From assembly GCA_002425765.1 (NCBI GenBank), contig DIMW01000003.1:62001-126000 (forward strand): 64,000 bases of DNA, read 5' to 3'. Below the pieces are notes generated by a model that did not search any database, was not told where the DNA came from, and saw nothing but the letters and a program-made list of their open reading frames with translations. Numbering within the stretch: position 1 is the stretch's first letter; the number at the start of each line of letters is the position of its first letter. The position numbers and the translations under genes were made by a program. The DNA comes from Spirochaetaceae bacterium UBA5556. Its GTDB lineage: Bacteria > Spirochaetota > Spirochaetia > Treponematales > Rectinemataceae. Positions 17,529 through 26,540 of the stretch are shown here, one piece after another.

Positions 17529-20078
17529 TTATATGAACAGGTTGACCCCCGCGCCGCTCGCCGCTTCCATATAGGTCGCGACGCCGCCGATCTCCACGCC
17601 CTCGAGCAGCTCTTCGCGCTTGACCCCCATGATGTCCATCGACATCTGGCAGGCGATGAGGTGGACGCCGGCCTGACGTGCCTGCGCCATCATGGTTTCG
17701 AGCGCGTCGACCCGCTTGGCCTTCATGCGTGACCTCATCATCTTCGGTCCGATTCCACCGAAATTCATGTGGGAGAGGGACAGGCCGCCCGCGTGCTTGG
17801 GAAGCATCATGCCGAACATCCTGCCCATGAAGTCTTTGGCCACGCGCGGCGCGTCGGGCTTGCGGATTACCGAGAGGCCCCAGAAGGTGAAGAACATGGT
17901 GACGTCCTTGCCCGCGGAGGCCGCCCCATTCGCGAGCACGAAGCTCGCCAGGGCCCGGTCGAAGTCGTTCGAGAACACGATGATGGTCGCGCCCTTGGGC
18001 GTCATCTGGATGAAGGGCGCTCCGCCCGCGGCGGCGGCCGCCTGAGCCGCCGCCATGGCGCTTTGCTTGACGGTTTTCTCGATCATCGCGGTGTACGTGC
18101 CGTTCGATTCCTCCATCGAGATGAGAAGGTTGCCCGTCACCTTGCACCATGCGCCCGCGTCGCGGACAAAGCCTGGATCGGTCGCGCTTATGACCACGCG
18201 CCCACCCTCCGGCAGTTTGTCGATTTCGGTCTTGAGCCGCATGATGGGGCCGGGGCACTGCAGACCGCAGGCGTCGACCTGGACGATAGTCTGGCGCTTC
18301 GCGGCGAGCGATTCGGGCATGCCGGAGCCTTCCGCGAAAGTCGTGTGCAGAAGTTCCTGGGCGCCTTTGGCCTGGCTGGACTGGAGACCCGCAAGACCCT
18401 GTTTGTAGATACCTTTGTGCGATTGTGGCTCGGTCGCGATCTCCCATGTCTTGTAGCCTCCGGAAAGGTTATAAATCGCCGTCCATCCGTTTTGCCTGAG
18501 GATTCGCTCCGCGAGGTAGCCGCGAAGGCCGACGCCGCAGTACACCAGCACTTCCCGGTCGCGCGGAATTTCGCCGAGCCTCTGGCGCAGCACGTCGAGG
18601 GGAATGTTCACCGCGCCGGGAATGGCGCCGAGAGAGAACTCTTCCGGGGTGCGCACGTCGAGTACAAAACCGCCCCGTTCCTGGGATGCTTTCACTTCAT
18701 GCCACTGCAACTGGTGGCTCAAGCCCGCGAGCACGTTTTCGGCCACCATGCCGGCGATATTGACGGGGTCCTTGGCGCTGGAGAAGGGGGGCGCGTAGGC
18801 GTGCTCGATTTCGCCGAGCTCCGTCACCTTTGCTTTACAGCGTATGTAATCGGCGATCAGATCGATTCGCTTGTCGACGCCGTCGTAGCCGACGACCTGC
18901 GCGCCGAGAAGCGTTCCGTCGGGCGTGAAAATGGTCTTGATGGTGAGCGGCTGGGCTCCGGGATAGTATCCGGCATGGCTCGAACCGTGGGTGATGATCG
19001 ACAGACAGGGGATGTTGTTCTTCTTGAGGAGTTTTTCGGCCACGCCCGCCGCGGCCGCGGTGATGTCGAAGACCTTGGCGATCGAGGTGCCGATGGCGCC
19101 GTGCCACTTCCGGGTTCCGGGGCCCTTGGCGATGTTGTCGGCGACGATGCGCGCCTGTTTGTTCGCGGGACCCGCGAGCGGCACGGGCATCGCCATGCCG
19201 AGCACGGGATGCGGAAAGGCGATGGCGTCGCCAAGAGCGTAGATTGAGGGGTCGCTTGTCTGCAAGTTTTCATTGACCAGTATCGCGCCGTTCGGACTGG
19301 TATCGAGTCCGGCCTTCTTGGCGACGCCCGTTTCGGGGCGGACGCCGATCGAGAGCACGATCATGTCGGCGTCGAGGCGCGTCCCGTCGGCCAGAATCGC
19401 GACGATCCGGGAGCCTGCCTGCTCGAATTTCGAGACGGCCGAGCTGAGGTAGAGTTCGACGTTTTTCTGTTTCAAGTGCTGATGCACCAGGGCCGCCATT
19501 TCGAAATCGATGGGGTTCATCACCTGATCGAGCGCTTCGACGATGGTGACGAATGAGCCGCGCGCGTGCAGATTCTCGGCCATTTCGAGGCCGATGAACC
19601 CTCCGCCCACGACAATGGTCCGCTCCGGGCGCTTTGTGTCGAGGTATTCCTTTATGTGATCGATGTCGCTCACTGAGCGCAGGGTGAAAATGCGCGGATC
19701 TTCGATGCCTGGTATGGGCGGTTTGATGGGATCCGCGCCGGGGGAAAGCACTAGCGTATCGTAGGTAAGCGAATATTCGCGACCGCTGTCCAGTTCGCGC
19801 GCCTGAATTTTCTTTGCTCCGCGGTCGATGTCGATCACTTCGGTGCGAACGCGCACGTCGACATTGAGCCATGCCTTGAATTTTTCTGGCGTCATGACAA
19901 AGAGCCGCTCGCGCTCTTTTATTGTTTCGCCCGCGTAATAGGGCAGGCCACAGTTGGCATAGCTTATGTGCGGACCGCGCTCGAACAGAACAATCTCGGC
20001 GTGCTCGTCGATCCTGCGAAGCCGGGCGGCGGTCGAAGCTCCGCCCGCGACGCCGCCGACGATAATGTATCGTGCCAT
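17529..20078 (-). CDS. CoA-disulfide/persulfide reductase with rhodanese, TusA and DsrE domains
   Basis: The 849-residue cytoplasmic protein is four modules in one chain. Residues about 1-450 are an FAD/NAD(P)H pyridine-nucleotide-disulfide reductase with VGGVAGGAS and the single catalytic cysteine in YANCGLPYYAG (Cys43), typical of CoA-disulfide and CoA-persulfide reductases. About 455-555 is a rhodanese domain with VYCGVGLRG. About 595-670 is a TusA domain with ACGLQCPGP. About 690-849 is a DsrE/DsrF-like domain (GATIIVFSNDFDRALA). Together these could take a persulfide sulfur, hand it along Cys residues and reduce it. A palindrome upstream may mediate sulfur-responsive control. Confidence 0.9.
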   Translation of the reverse strand: MARYIIVGGVAGGASTAARLRRIDEHAEIVLFERGPHISYANCGLPYYAGETIKERERLFVMTPEKFKAWLNVDVRVRTEVIDIDRGAKKIQARELDSGREYSLTYDTLVLSPGADPIKPPIPGIEDPRIFTLRSVSDIDHIKEYLDTKRPERTIVVGGGFIGLEMAENLHARGSFVTIVEALDQVMNPIDFEMAALVHQHLKQKNVELYLSSAVSKFEQAGSRIVAILADGTRLDADMIVLSIGVRPETGVAKKAGLDTSPNGAILVNENLQTSDPSIYALGDAIAFPHPVLGMAMPVPLAGPANKQARIVADNIAKGPGTRKWHGAIGTSIAKVFDITAAAAGVAEKLLKKNNIPCLSIITHGSSHAGYYPGAQPLTIKTIFTPDGTLLGAQVVGYDGVDKRIDLIADYIRCKAKVTELGEIEHAYAPPFSSAKDPVNIAGMVAENVLAGLSHQLQWHEVKASQERGGFVLDVRTPEEFSLGAIPGAVNIPLDVLRQRLGEIPRDREVLVYCGVGLRGYLAERILRQNGWTAIYNLSGGYKTWEIATEPQSHKGIYKQGLAGLQSSQAKGAQELLHTTFAEGSGMPESLAAKRQTIVQVDACGLQCPGPIMRLKTEIDKLPEGGRVVISATDPGFVRDAGAWCKVTGNLLISMEESNGTYTAMIEKTVKQSAMAAAQAAAAAGGAPFIQMTPKGATIIVFSNDFDRALASFVLANGAASAGKDVTMFFTFWGLSVIRKPDAPRVAKDFMGRMFGMMLPKHAGGLSLSHMNFGGIGPKMMRSRMKAKRVDALETMMAQARQAGVHLIACQMSMDIMGVKREELLEGVEIGGVATYMEAASGAGVNLFI

Positions 20079-20106
20079 TCAAATGCTCCTCTATAAATCA
20101 GTTAGA

Positions 20107-20130
20107 TTTATATAGATATATTTATATAAA
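20107..20130. promoter_or_regulatory. Palindromic operator candidate upstream of the sulfur-transferase gene
   Basis: TTTATATA (20107-20114) and TATATAAA (20123-20130) are perfect 8-bp inverted arms separated by eight bases. They lie about 30-50 bases upstream of the ATG at 20078 in an AT-rich patch. A sulfur-sensing repressor would be a plausible binder; none is encoded nearby. Confidence 0.4.
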
Positions 20131-20235
20131 GATAAATCAATAGATCAAAAAATGCAAGAGGGAGACGTAAAGAGTGAAGCGCGGGTCTCTGTATTCGCAA
20201 CCAGCTGCCCGCTATCGGCCCTCTGTTCCATTCAG

Positions 20236-20895
20236 TTAATGGTTGAAGGTTTTTATAATGTTGAAAATACCGTCCGAGGCGATCTCCAGGCCGTATGCGA
20301 AAATCAAGAAAGCGGTAATCTTGTTCACAATGTTCCGCTCGGTAGTACTCCAGTGCTGAATTATATGAGTGGTATTCGAATAGAAAACATAAATCAAAAT
20401 GCACATCGCGACCACTGCGATAAGAACGGCGCTGAGATTGATGAGACTGTGGACATAGGTGGTGCCCTTGTTGTGCGCCGCGAGCGTGAGGAGTACCGAA
20501 ATAGTACCGGCTCCCGTTGTAATGGGGAAGGTAATAGGATAGAAGAGCTTGTTTTTCAGATGCTCGAATGAGCTCGGGGAACCCAGGTCGACTTCCTTCG
20601 AGGGAGTATCGTCTTTTGTCAAATCCCAGCCTATTTTGCTGATCATAATGCCCCCGGCCAGCTGCACCACAGGAATTGAGACTCCGAAGAGCTCCAAGAT
20701 GTACTGGCCGATAAGGAGTGTCACCGCGCAGAGAAAGAACGCGTAGATGGCGATAGTTTTCGCGATTTTTTTCTGATCATTCCGTGGCAGGCCGGAAAAA
20801 AATGGGTTCAGGATGAACGAGGTGCCGATGGGATTGATGACGGGAAACAGAGTAATCAAAGAAGAAAAAATGGTTTTGATATATGAATTTGTCAT
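20236..20895 (-). CDS. MarC-family membrane protein
   Basis: The 219-residue protein has six hydrophobic helices and the MarC/UPF0056 pattern: LFPVINPIGTSFILNPF near the N-terminus, LAGGIMISKIGWDL, and YPITFPITTGAGTISVLLTLAAH in the middle. Family members are inner-membrane proteins whose proposed link with multiple antibiotic resistance is not supported; the function is unknown. It lies between the oxidoreductase gene (same strand) and the divergent gpmA, with its own ribosome site at suboptimal spacing. Confidence 0.9.
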   Translation of the reverse strand: MTNSYIKTIFSSLITLFPVINPIGTSFILNPFFSGLPRNDQKKIAKTIAIYAFFLCAVTLLIGQYILELFGVSIPVVQLAGGIMISKIGWDLTKDDTPSKEVDLGSPSSFEHLKNKLFYPITFPITTGAGTISVLLTLAAHNKGTTYVHSLINLSAVLIAVVAMCILIYVFYSNTTHIIQHWSTTERNIVNKITAFLIFAYGLEIASDGIFNIIKTFNH

Positions 20896-21112
20896 TTTTG
20901 TGCATTCCTTTCGCGATTGATTGCGGGCAGAGTGTCCGCGTGGGGGTGGCCACCATTCCGGTGTATCCTGTCAGATACCATATCAGAGTGTGCCCCCGAT
21001 TTGAAGAGATCTTCCCTTTTTCATATATTTAAAAAAGTTAATCAGTACACGGAAGCGTGTTGTGCGCGCTGTGTGCTTGCGCGGCCGCGGCGCGCGGAAG
21101 GAGATTTTGTAA

Positions 21113-21859
21113 ATGTATACACTGGTGCTCGTGAGACACGGTGAGAGCGAATGGAACAAAGAGAATCGGTTCACCGGCTGGACCGATGTGGACTTGTCGC
21201 CCAAAGGCGTCGACGAGGCGATTTCGAGCGGGAGGGCGCTGAAGAAGGCCGGGTTTACCTTTGATGTCGCGTACACCTCGGTGTTGAGGCGCGCGGTCCG
21301 CACGCTCAATTTCGTCCTGGACGAGCTGGACATGCAGTGGATTCCCGTGTACAAGGACTGGCGACTCAACGAGCGGCACTACGGCGCGCTGCAGGGCCTC
21401 AATAAGGCCGAGACGGCGCGGAAATTCGGCGAGGAGCAGGTGCACCTCTGGCGGCGGAGCTTCGACATACGGCCCCCCGAGCTCACGCCGGACGACCCCC
21501 GTTTCCCCGGCAAAGACAGGCGGTACGCGGGGCTCGCGCAGTCCGAACTTCCGTTGGCCGAGAGCCTCAAAGATACCATCGCGAGGTTCATGCCTCTCTG
21601 GCACGACGTCATCGCTCCCGACGTAAGGGAGGGAAAGCGCGTCATTATCGCCGCGCACGGGAATTCCCTGCGTGCGCTCGTGAAATACCTCGATTCCATG
21701 GACGACGGGGCGATCGTCGACCTCAACATCCCGACGGGAATACCCCTCGTCTATGAACTCGACGAGGCGCTCAAGCCTGTCAGGCACTATTATCTGGCCG
21801 ACGAAGACGCCGTCAGGGCCGCCGCCGAGGCAGTCGCCAATCAGGGCAAAGCAAAGTAA
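21113..21859 (+). CDS. gpmA: 2,3-bisphosphoglycerate-dependent phosphoglycerate mutase
   Basis: The 248-residue enzyme interconverts 3- and 2-phosphoglycerate in glycolysis via a phosphohistidine. The active site is LVRHGESEWNKENRFTGW, with the second histidine in AAHGNSLRA; LNERHYGALQGLNK carries the conserved Arg/Glu residues. The length is that of the dimeric/tetrameric cofactor-dependent type (about 250). AAGGAG sits nine bases before the ATG. It is divergent from marC and lies 218 bp before leuS. Confidence 0.96.
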   Translation: MYTLVLVRHGESEWNKENRFTGWTDVDLSPKGVDEAISSGRALKKAGFTFDVAYTSVLRRAVRTLNFVLDELDMQWIPVYKDWRLNERHYGALQGLNKAETARKFGEEQVHLWRRSFDIRPPELTPDDPRFPGKDRRYAGLAQSELPLAESLKDTIARFMPLWHDVIAPDVREGKRVIIAAHGNSLRALVKYLDSMDDGAIVDLNIPTGIPLVYELDEALKPVRHYYLADEDAVRAAAEAVANQGKAK

Positions 21860-22004
21860 CAGAGGCTCCAGTGGACACTTCGCGCCGTTCCGGCTCACTG
21901 TCCCGGCGGGGCTCCCGGCTGGCGGCGTGTGGACGTGACCGGCTCCAGCGCGGCGCATGATATGTGCAGAACATATGGTCGCGGAAAGGAGACAGGCGCG
22001 GCAC

Positions 22005-22033
22005 TTGCCATCCGGAAGCCTCTTGGATAGTAT
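22005..22033 (+). promoter_or_regulatory. Putative leuS promoter
   Basis: TTGCCA (22005-22010), a 17-bp spacer and TAGTAT (22028-22033) lie 44 bases before the leuS ATG. I see no T-box or leader-peptide arrangement in the 218-bp gap. Confidence 0.45.
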
Positions 22034-22077
22034 CGATAGCCATAAACCGATTTGACCATCGCATCGGGAGATAGACC

Positions 22078-24549
22078 ATGGCGAAGTATCCGTTCAAGGA
22101 CATCGAGAAGAAGTGGCAGCAGCGCTGGGAAGATGAGCATACCTTCCGCGCCGTCGAGGATGAGCGCTTTCCCAAGGAAAAGCGCCGCTATGTGCTCGAC
22201 ATGTTTCCTTATCCCTCGGGCGCGGGGCTGCACGTAGGCCACCCCGAAGGCTACACCGCCACGGATATCTACTGCCGCTACCTGCGGATGAATGGCTACA
22301 ATGTCCTGCACCCGATGGGCTTCGACGCCTTCGGGCTGCCCGCGGAGAACTACGCGATCCAGACCGGCACGCACCCCGCGGTCACCACGTACGCCAATAT
22401 AGACCGCTTTCGCACACAGATAAAATCGCTCGGCTTTTCGTACGACTGGTCGAGGGAAGTGACGACCTGCGAGCCGGAATATTACAAGTGGACTCAGTGG
22501 ATATTCCTTCAGCTCTTCAAGAAAGGCCTCGCCTACGAGGCTGAGATGCCCATCAACTGGTGTCCTTCCTGCAAGACCGGGCTCGCCAACGAAGAGGTGA
22601 AGGACGGTCACTGCGACCGCTGCGGCACAAAAGTCGTCCGCAAGCGCATCCGCCAGTGGGTGCTCAGGATCACCGCGTACGCCGAGCGCCTGCTCGCCGA
22701 CCTCGATACGCTCGACTGGCCAGAACCCATTAAGCTCATGCAGCGGAACTGGATCGGCAAGTCCGAAGGCGCTACTGTGCGATTCGCAATAGCGGACTTC
22801 GCGGCATCGGCGAGTGCCGATGCCGCGAAGTCGAGCGCCCCAGACGATCAACTAGAGATCTATACGACGCGCCCCGATACTCTTTTTGGCGCGACCTACA
22901 TGGTCTTGGCGCCGGAGCATCCCCTTGTGCCGCAGATCACCACCGCGAAACAGCGCGCGGCGGTGGAAGCCTACATCGAGGAAGCGGCCGCCAAGAGCGA
23001 CCTCGAGCGCACCGATCTCGCCAAGGACAAGACGGGCGTCTTCACGGGCGCCTACGCCATCAACCCCGTCAACGGCGCGCGCATACCTATATGGATCAGC
23101 GACTACGTCCTCATCTCCTACGGGACCGGCGCCATCATGGCCGTCCCCGCCCACGACTCGCGCGACTGGGACTTCGCCAAGAAATTCAACCTGCCCATCA
23201 TCCAGGTCGTCGCCGGACCCGACGAGACCGGCCCCTTCGATAGAGAACCGAAAGCCTGCACCGAAGCGGAGGGCGTCGCGGTGAATTCGGGCCAGTTCGA
23301 CGGCCTCCCCACCGCCGAGTTCAAAGCGCGCATCTCCGAATGGCTCGAGGAGCGCGGCGCTGGCAAGACGGCCGTCAACTACAAGCTCCGCGACTGGCTC
23401 TTCAGCCGCCAGCGCTACTGGGGCGAACCCATTCCCGTCGTCCACTGCGAGAAGTGCGGCATTGTGCCTCTCCCCGAGGAAAGCCTCCCCCTCACCCTTC
23501 CCGAGGTGAATTCTTATACCCCGACCGGCACGGGCGAATCCCCACTCGCGGCCATCCCCGAATGGGTCAACACCACCTGCCCCCACTGCGGCGGCCCCGC
23601 CAAGCGCGAAACCAACACCATGCCCCAGTGGGCCGGTTCCTGCTGGTACTACCTGCGTTACCTCGACCCCAAGAACCCGGCGGCATTCGCCGACCGCTCC
23701 AAGATCGACTACTGGATGCCCGTCGATCTCTACGTGGGCGGCGCCGAGCACGCGGTCCTGCACCTTCTGTACAGCCGCTTCTGGCACAAAGTGCTCTACG
23801 ACCTCGGCCTTGTGAACACCGACGAGCCCTTCATGCGCCTCGTGAACCAGGGCATGATCCTGGGCGAGGACAATCAGAAGATGTCCAAGAGCCGCGGCAA
23901 CGTCGTCAACCCCGACGACATCGTCGAAAAATATGGCGCCGACGCCATGCGCGTCTACGAAATGTTCATGGGCCCGCTCGAGGTCTCCAAGCCCTGGTCG
24001 ACGGCCGGGCTTGTGGGCGTCTCCCGTTTTCTCGAGCGTGTCTGGGCGCTTTCCGAACGCCCCATTGCCGAAGGGCCTCTCAGCCCCGAGCTCGAGAAGC
24101 TCCTGCACAAGACCATCAAGAAGGTGACGAACGACACGGCGACCTTGAATTTCAACACGGCCATTTCGCAGATGATGATCTACTCGAACGAGCTGGCGAA
24201 GCTCGAAAGCATCCCGCTCGCGGCCTGGGAACCTTTTGCGCGCCTCATCGCCCCCTATGCGCCGCACCTCGGCGAGGAACTCTGGTCGAGACTGAGGCAT
24301 GCCGACTCGGTGTCCAGAGCCGACTGGCCTCTCTACCGCGAAGAGCTCACCCATGACGAAGAGAAGGAAATCGTCGTGCAGATAAATGGCAAGGTACGCA
24401 GCAAGTTCTCCGCGCCCGCGGGCACTTCCAAAGAAACCCTCATCGAGATGGCGAAAACCGCGGAGAAAATAACCGAATGGCTGTCGGGAAAAGAGATAGT
24501 CAAATCGATCGCCGTGCAGGACAAGCTTGTCAGCTTTGTGGTGAGATAG
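22078..24549 (+). CDS. leuS: Leucyl-tRNA synthetase
   Basis: The 823-residue class I synthetase charges tRNA-Leu. It has the HIGH-type motif PYPSGAGLHVGHPEG near residue 45, the CP1 editing domain (about 225-420) with its threonine-rich segment TTRPDTLFGATY and PAHDSRDWDFA, a zinc-type cysteine pair CPHCGGPAKRE, the KMSKS motif KMSKSRGNVVNPDD, and an anticodon-binding C-terminal domain. An additional Cys cluster CPSC/CDRCG (about 162-183) is typical for bacterial LeuRS. GGGAG lies upstream of the ATG. Confidence 0.98.
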   Translation: MAKYPFKDIEKKWQQRWEDEHTFRAVEDERFPKEKRRYVLDMFPYPSGAGLHVGHPEGYTATDIYCRYLRMNGYNVLHPMGFDAFGLPAENYAIQTGTHPAVTTYANIDRFRTQIKSLGFSYDWSREVTTCEPEYYKWTQWIFLQLFKKGLAYEAEMPINWCPSCKTGLANEEVKDGHCDRCGTKVVRKRIRQWVLRITAYAERLLADLDTLDWPEPIKLMQRNWIGKSEGATVRFAIADFAASASADAAKSSAPDDQLEIYTTRPDTLFGATYMVLAPEHPLVPQITTAKQRAAVEAYIEEAAAKSDLERTDLAKDKTGVFTGAYAINPVNGARIPIWISDYVLISYGTGAIMAVPAHDSRDWDFAKKFNLPIIQVVAGPDETGPFDREPKACTEAEGVAVNSGQFDGLPTAEFKARISEWLEERGAGKTAVNYKLRDWLFSRQRYWGEPIPVVHCEKCGIVPLPEESLPLTLPEVNSYTPTGTGESPLAAIPEWVNTTCPHCGGPAKRETNTMPQWAGSCWYYLRYLDPKNPAAFADRSKIDYWMPVDLYVGGAEHAVLHLLYSRFWHKVLYDLGLVNTDEPFMRLVNQGMILGEDNQKMSKSRGNVVNPDDIVEKYGADAMRVYEMFMGPLEVSKPWSTAGLVGVSRFLERVWALSERPIAEGPLSPELEKLLHKTIKKVTNDTATLNFNTAISQMMIYSNELAKLESIPLAAWEPFARLIAPYAPHLGEELWSRLRHADSVSRADWPLYREELTHDEEKEIVVQINGKVRSKFSAPAGTSKETLIEMAKTAEKITEWLSGKEIVKSIAVQDKLVSFVVR

Positions 24550-24609
24550 CGGAAGAAAAACTATACCGACGACACTTCCGGATTTATAATGATAAGGAAG
24601 GTCTGTGTA

Positions 24610-26151
24610 ATGAAATTGAACTTCAATACAATCAGCATCATCTGGATGGTGAGCGCGGTTGTTGTATTGTTCAATGCGTGGATCAGTTTCTCTCGCAGCA
24701 GAACAAGAGGTTCAAAGACATTTGCCCTGTTCAACGTCGCTATAGCCTGGTACGTTTTTTTCGCCGCGTTTGAGCTCATGAGCACCGACGTAGACCATGT
24801 TCTCTTCTTCACTCACCTGGAGTATATCGGGCTTGCCGCCATGCCGGCATTGATGCTTTCCTTTGCGTTTGAATTTCTCGATGTGGAATTCCAGTACAGA
24901 AGACCACTGATAGCCACGCTCGGCATTATTGGCCTTGCTGTCATGTTGCTCCAGTGGACGACCCTGCGCCATGGCCTTGTGTACATACGCCCTCATATCG
25001 AGCCCTACAGCGATCTGCAGGTCATCCACTTCGGGAAAGGCCCCGTATACATTCTCTGGACAGCAATTCTGGGCATGTCGGTTGCATCTGCCGCAACGCT
25101 CTTCATACGCGCGGTCGGCAAAGCCGATGGTCTTCTGAGAAAGCAGCTTTTGCTGGCCTCTGTCGGTTTCTGTCTTCCTCTTGTCGTGTTTGTGCTCTAT
25201 GTCACATCCGTGTTTTCGGTCCCTTATGATGTCAATCCTTTTTCTTTTATCGTGGTGAGTGTCATGACAACCGTTGCTCTATTCGGAACCGGCATGTTCA
25301 ACTTTGCTCCCGTCGCACGGGAGAGGGTTTTCATGTCGATGGGAGAAAGCTGTGTCATTCTTGATGAAAACGGACGCATCGTGGACATGAATCCGCGCGC
25401 AAAGAAAATCCTGCCGATTTTGAATGCCGATGTCATCGGGAGATCTGTCAGCGATGTTTTTTCCATGTTCCCTTCGCTTGCGCGGGCGATTGTCCGGCAG
25501 GAAGAAAAAGCGGTTGACTTTGATGCTTCCTCAGTAGGCGGTCCCGCGCGACTCATGGCCAAAATATCATTGATAAAAGATGGGTCGAAGCAGAATTCCG
25601 GATATTTGATTGTTTTTGAAGATACGAGTGAACGGCATCAGATGATTGCGGAATTGGAAAGATACGCCACGATGGATGATTTGACGGGGTTGAACAACCG
25701 TCGTCATTTTTTTAAAGCGATACGTCCGGAGGTTGAAAAAAGCATACGGAATGGCATGGCAGTCGGGCTCATCATGATTGATGTCGATGATTTCAAGAAC
25801 GTGAACGATGTCCATGGCCATGCGCTTGGAGATCAGGTGCTGCGTTCCTGCGCGCGCACCATGGCGGCCACCATAGGAACGCAGGATATCCTCTGCCGTT
25901 TTGGCGGGGATGAATTTCTCGTATTCATGCCTGATGCGGATATCGAAAAAACGCAGAAAGAGGGGGAGCGGCTAAGATCGGCGATTGCTTCGATGCAGCC
26001 CCCATGGTGTCTTGAAAAACAAATACATATCAGCGTCGGCATTTCAGCCGCACCAATTTCCAGCTTTGACGAGATCGAGAGCTTGATAAGCAAGGCGGAC
26101 AGTGCGCTGTATCGGGCGAAGCGCCACGGCGGTAATCAGGTAAGCCTCTAA
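24610..26151 (+). CDS. 7TM-sensor diguanylate cyclase (PAS-GGDEF)
   Basis: The start at 24610 has AAGGAAGG at eight bases; an upstream in-frame ATG at 24589 lacks a site. The 513-residue protein has an N-terminal seven-helix region (about 1-215) of the 'histidine kinase N-terminal 7TM' type, a PAS-like segment with CVILDENGRIVDMNPRAKK, and a GGDEF domain with DDLTGLNNRRHF and CRFGGDEFLVF. The intact GGDEF signature predicts cyclic-di-GMP synthesis. The position of the RxxD inhibitory site holds GTQD instead, so product inhibition by the usual I-site is probably missing. Confidence 0.9.
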   Translation: MKLNFNTISIIWMVSAVVVLFNAWISFSRSRTRGSKTFALFNVAIAWYVFFAAFELMSTDVDHVLFFTHLEYIGLAAMPALMLSFAFEFLDVEFQYRRPLIATLGIIGLAVMLLQWTTLRHGLVYIRPHIEPYSDLQVIHFGKGPVYILWTAILGMSVASAATLFIRAVGKADGLLRKQLLLASVGFCLPLVVFVLYVTSVFSVPYDVNPFSFIVVSVMTTVALFGTGMFNFAPVARERVFMSMGESCVILDENGRIVDMNPRAKKILPILNADVIGRSVSDVFSMFPSLARAIVRQEEKAVDFDASSVGGPARLMAKISLIKDGSKQNSGYLIVFEDTSERHQMIAELERYATMDDLTGLNNRRHFFKAIRPEVEKSIRNGMAVGLIMIDVDDFKNVNDVHGHALGDQVLRSCARTMAATIGTQDILCRFGGDEFLVFMPDADIEKTQKEGERLRSAIASMQPPWCLEKQIHISVGISAAPISSFDEIESLISKADSALYRAKRHGGNQVSL

Positions 26152-26275
26152 TAGGCCTGTGGTTATAAGAAATGCTTGTCAACGGCTACATTCGGTACTA
26201 GAATATTTCACCGAATACCGCGCTAAAATTCTATGTCCCGACTTTCCCGGGAGCAGCGCGTCATTCAAGGAGGCT

Positions 26276-26315
26276 GGGATTGCCCGCGATTTTGGGCAAT
26301 CCCATTTTCTTTTTG
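26276..26315 (+). terminator. Intrinsic terminator of the diguanylate cyclase gene
   Basis: GGGATTGCCC (26276-26285) pairs perfectly with GGGCAATCCC (26294-26303), followed by attttcttttt. Confidence 0.8.
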
Positions 26316-26368
26316 CGCGGGGTGTCCTGCTGTGGGCTTGTAGTCTGCGGCGGCCCCCCGCCGACACC

Positions 26369-26515
26369 CTATGCGCCGCGTCTCTTTTTGTCCGCGGCTC
26401 TGTTTTTCCACTTGATCGATTTTACCATCAGCGCGATGACCGCTGCGGTGAACATGGAGATGACGGCCGCGATTCCATAGGTGAGCAGCGCAATGCCCAG
26501 TCCTGATCGATTCAT
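26369..26515 (-). CDS. Small single-helix protein at the end of the decarboxylase operon
   Basis: A start at 26515 with AGGCAGGA just upstream gives a 48-residue protein: a short polar N-terminus, one membrane helix (LLTYGIAAVISMFTAAVIALMV) and a basic tail (KSIKWKNRAADKKRRGA). It follows the alpha-subunit gene by about 25 bases. Its layout resembles the anchoring helix of a decarboxylase gamma subunit, but it is much shorter and a separate gamma-like gene exists upstream in the same operon. It is likely a real small gene; its role as an accessory membrane subunit is an inference. Confidence 0.55.
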   Translation of the reverse strand: MNRSGLGIALLTYGIAAVISMFTAAVIALMVKSIKWKNRAADKKRRGA

Positions 26516-26540
26516 TTCCTGCCTTCTTTTGCTGACCCGG

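Noticed and set aside
21860..22077. Possible T-box or tRNA in the leader of leuS
   Set aside because: No T-box specifier stem, no cloverleaf and no terminator/antiterminator pair could be drawn.
22852..24354. 500-codon minus-strand frame opposite leuS
   Set aside because: Antisense shadow of leuS with no recognisable domain.
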